From contig DINU01000022.1 of assembly GCA_002426885.1 (NCBI GenBank), positions 1-50,484 of the forward strand: a DNA stretch of 50,484 nt, in the 5' to 3' direction. This DNA is from Patescibacteria group bacterium UBA5532 (GTDB lineage Bacteria > Patescibacteriota > Gracilibacteria > BD1-5 > UBA2023). How positions within the stretch are numbered: position 1 is the first letter of the stretch; every line of letters starts with the position of its first letter. The notes beneath the pieces are model-generated. The model made no database searches. It was not told where the DNA came from and saw only the letters and a program-made list of their open reading frames with translations. A program made the translations under genes and the position numbers. This document shows, in pieces, positions 50,398 through 50,484 of this stretch.

Positions 50398-50483
50398 GCC
50401 CAGATGGTGGAATTGGTAGACACGAGAGACTCAAAATCTCTTATCCTCCGGATGTGCGGGTTCGATTCCCGCTCTGGGCACCA
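50398..50483 (+). tRNA. tRNA-Leu (CAA)
   Basis: Acceptor GCCCAGA/TCTGGGC, anticodon loop CTCAAAA, long variable arm (TATCCTCCGGATG), T loop GTTCGATTC and encoded CCA. Acceptor and D arm match the tRNA-Leu at 33266. Confidence 0.95.
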
Positions 50484-50484
50484 G

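Noticed and set aside
1..50484. Widespread pseudogenes caused by premature TGA stops
   Set aside because: The frames continue across TGA with intact family motifs and end at TAA or TAG, so the pattern is a code change, not gene decay.
1..50484. UGA read as tryptophan (as in Mycoplasma)
   Set aside because: TGA falls at conserved glycines in P-loops, KH loops and ribosomal proteins, while conserved Trp positions use TGG.
1..50484. CRISPR arrays, insertion sequences, prophage
   Set aside because: No regularly spaced direct repeats, transposase, integrase or phage genes were seen.

Overview
The window comes from a small-genome bacterium that reads UGA as glycine. Every gene recognised here ends in TAA or TAG, and in-frame TGA codons fall on conserved glycines, for example in the HPHGG loop of ribosomal protein L2, the PLP site of TrpB and the KH loop of PNPase. 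That code is known from Candidatus Gracilibacteria (BD1-5/GN02) and Absconditabacteria (SR1). Gracilibacteria seems the better fit, but I cannot place it further. The long ribosomal protein run lacks L30, as is usual in candidate phyla radiation bacteria. Read with the standard code, most genes here look broken and several disappear.

Layout. 1-5.4 kb: a VKOR-family membrane protein, then an NAD salvage operon (pncA, unknown gene, pncB, nadE, nadD, nrtR) with four similar palindromes at the promoters. 5.4-5.65 kb: a structured intergenic RNA candidate and a two-way terminator. 5.7-14.4 kb, minus strand: nineteen ribosomal protein genes from rplC to rplO. 14.6-19.7 kb: an unknown gene, HAD-like, RNHCP and DUF4256 proteins, an RdgB/HAM1-like NTPase, and pnp behind a terminator-like leader hairpin. 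19.7-29.8 kb, mostly minus strand: a possible cyclodipeptide-synthase-like gene joined to a frame-shifted stretch, NAD kinase, a PRPP synthetase, a DUF1361 membrane protein, glmS, folD, an unknown 404-residue plus-strand gene, and uvrB. 30-33.4 kb: galU, rsmE, a roughly 400-nt structured RNA amid a repeated 30-bp palindrome, rlmH and three tRNAs. 33.4-35.6 kb: a small gene with a G9 tract, a Nudix hydrolase and a secreted SH3-type protein. 35.6-38.6 kb, minus strand: a trp operon. 38.9-47.2 kb: rpmE, a DEAD-box helicase, a UvrD/RecB-type helicase-nuclease, a P-loop kinase, a DnaQ-like exonuclease and secY. 47.5-50.5 kb: atpA, atpG, a small ORF and tRNA-Leu.

Two regulatory systems stand out. 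The trp operon starts with a 24-bp palindrome beside the trpR start. It continues with trpR, a 17-codon leader peptide holding three Trp codons, overlapping antiterminator and terminator stems, three small ORFs, then trpB and trpA. This combines repression and ribosome-mediated attenuation in an organism with the UGA-Gly code and no other trp genes in view. The NAD operon carries its own NrtR-type regulator, whose Nudix box looks catalytically dead, and the same palindrome occurs at both ends of the operon. NAD kinase and a PRPP synthetase lie elsewhere in the window.
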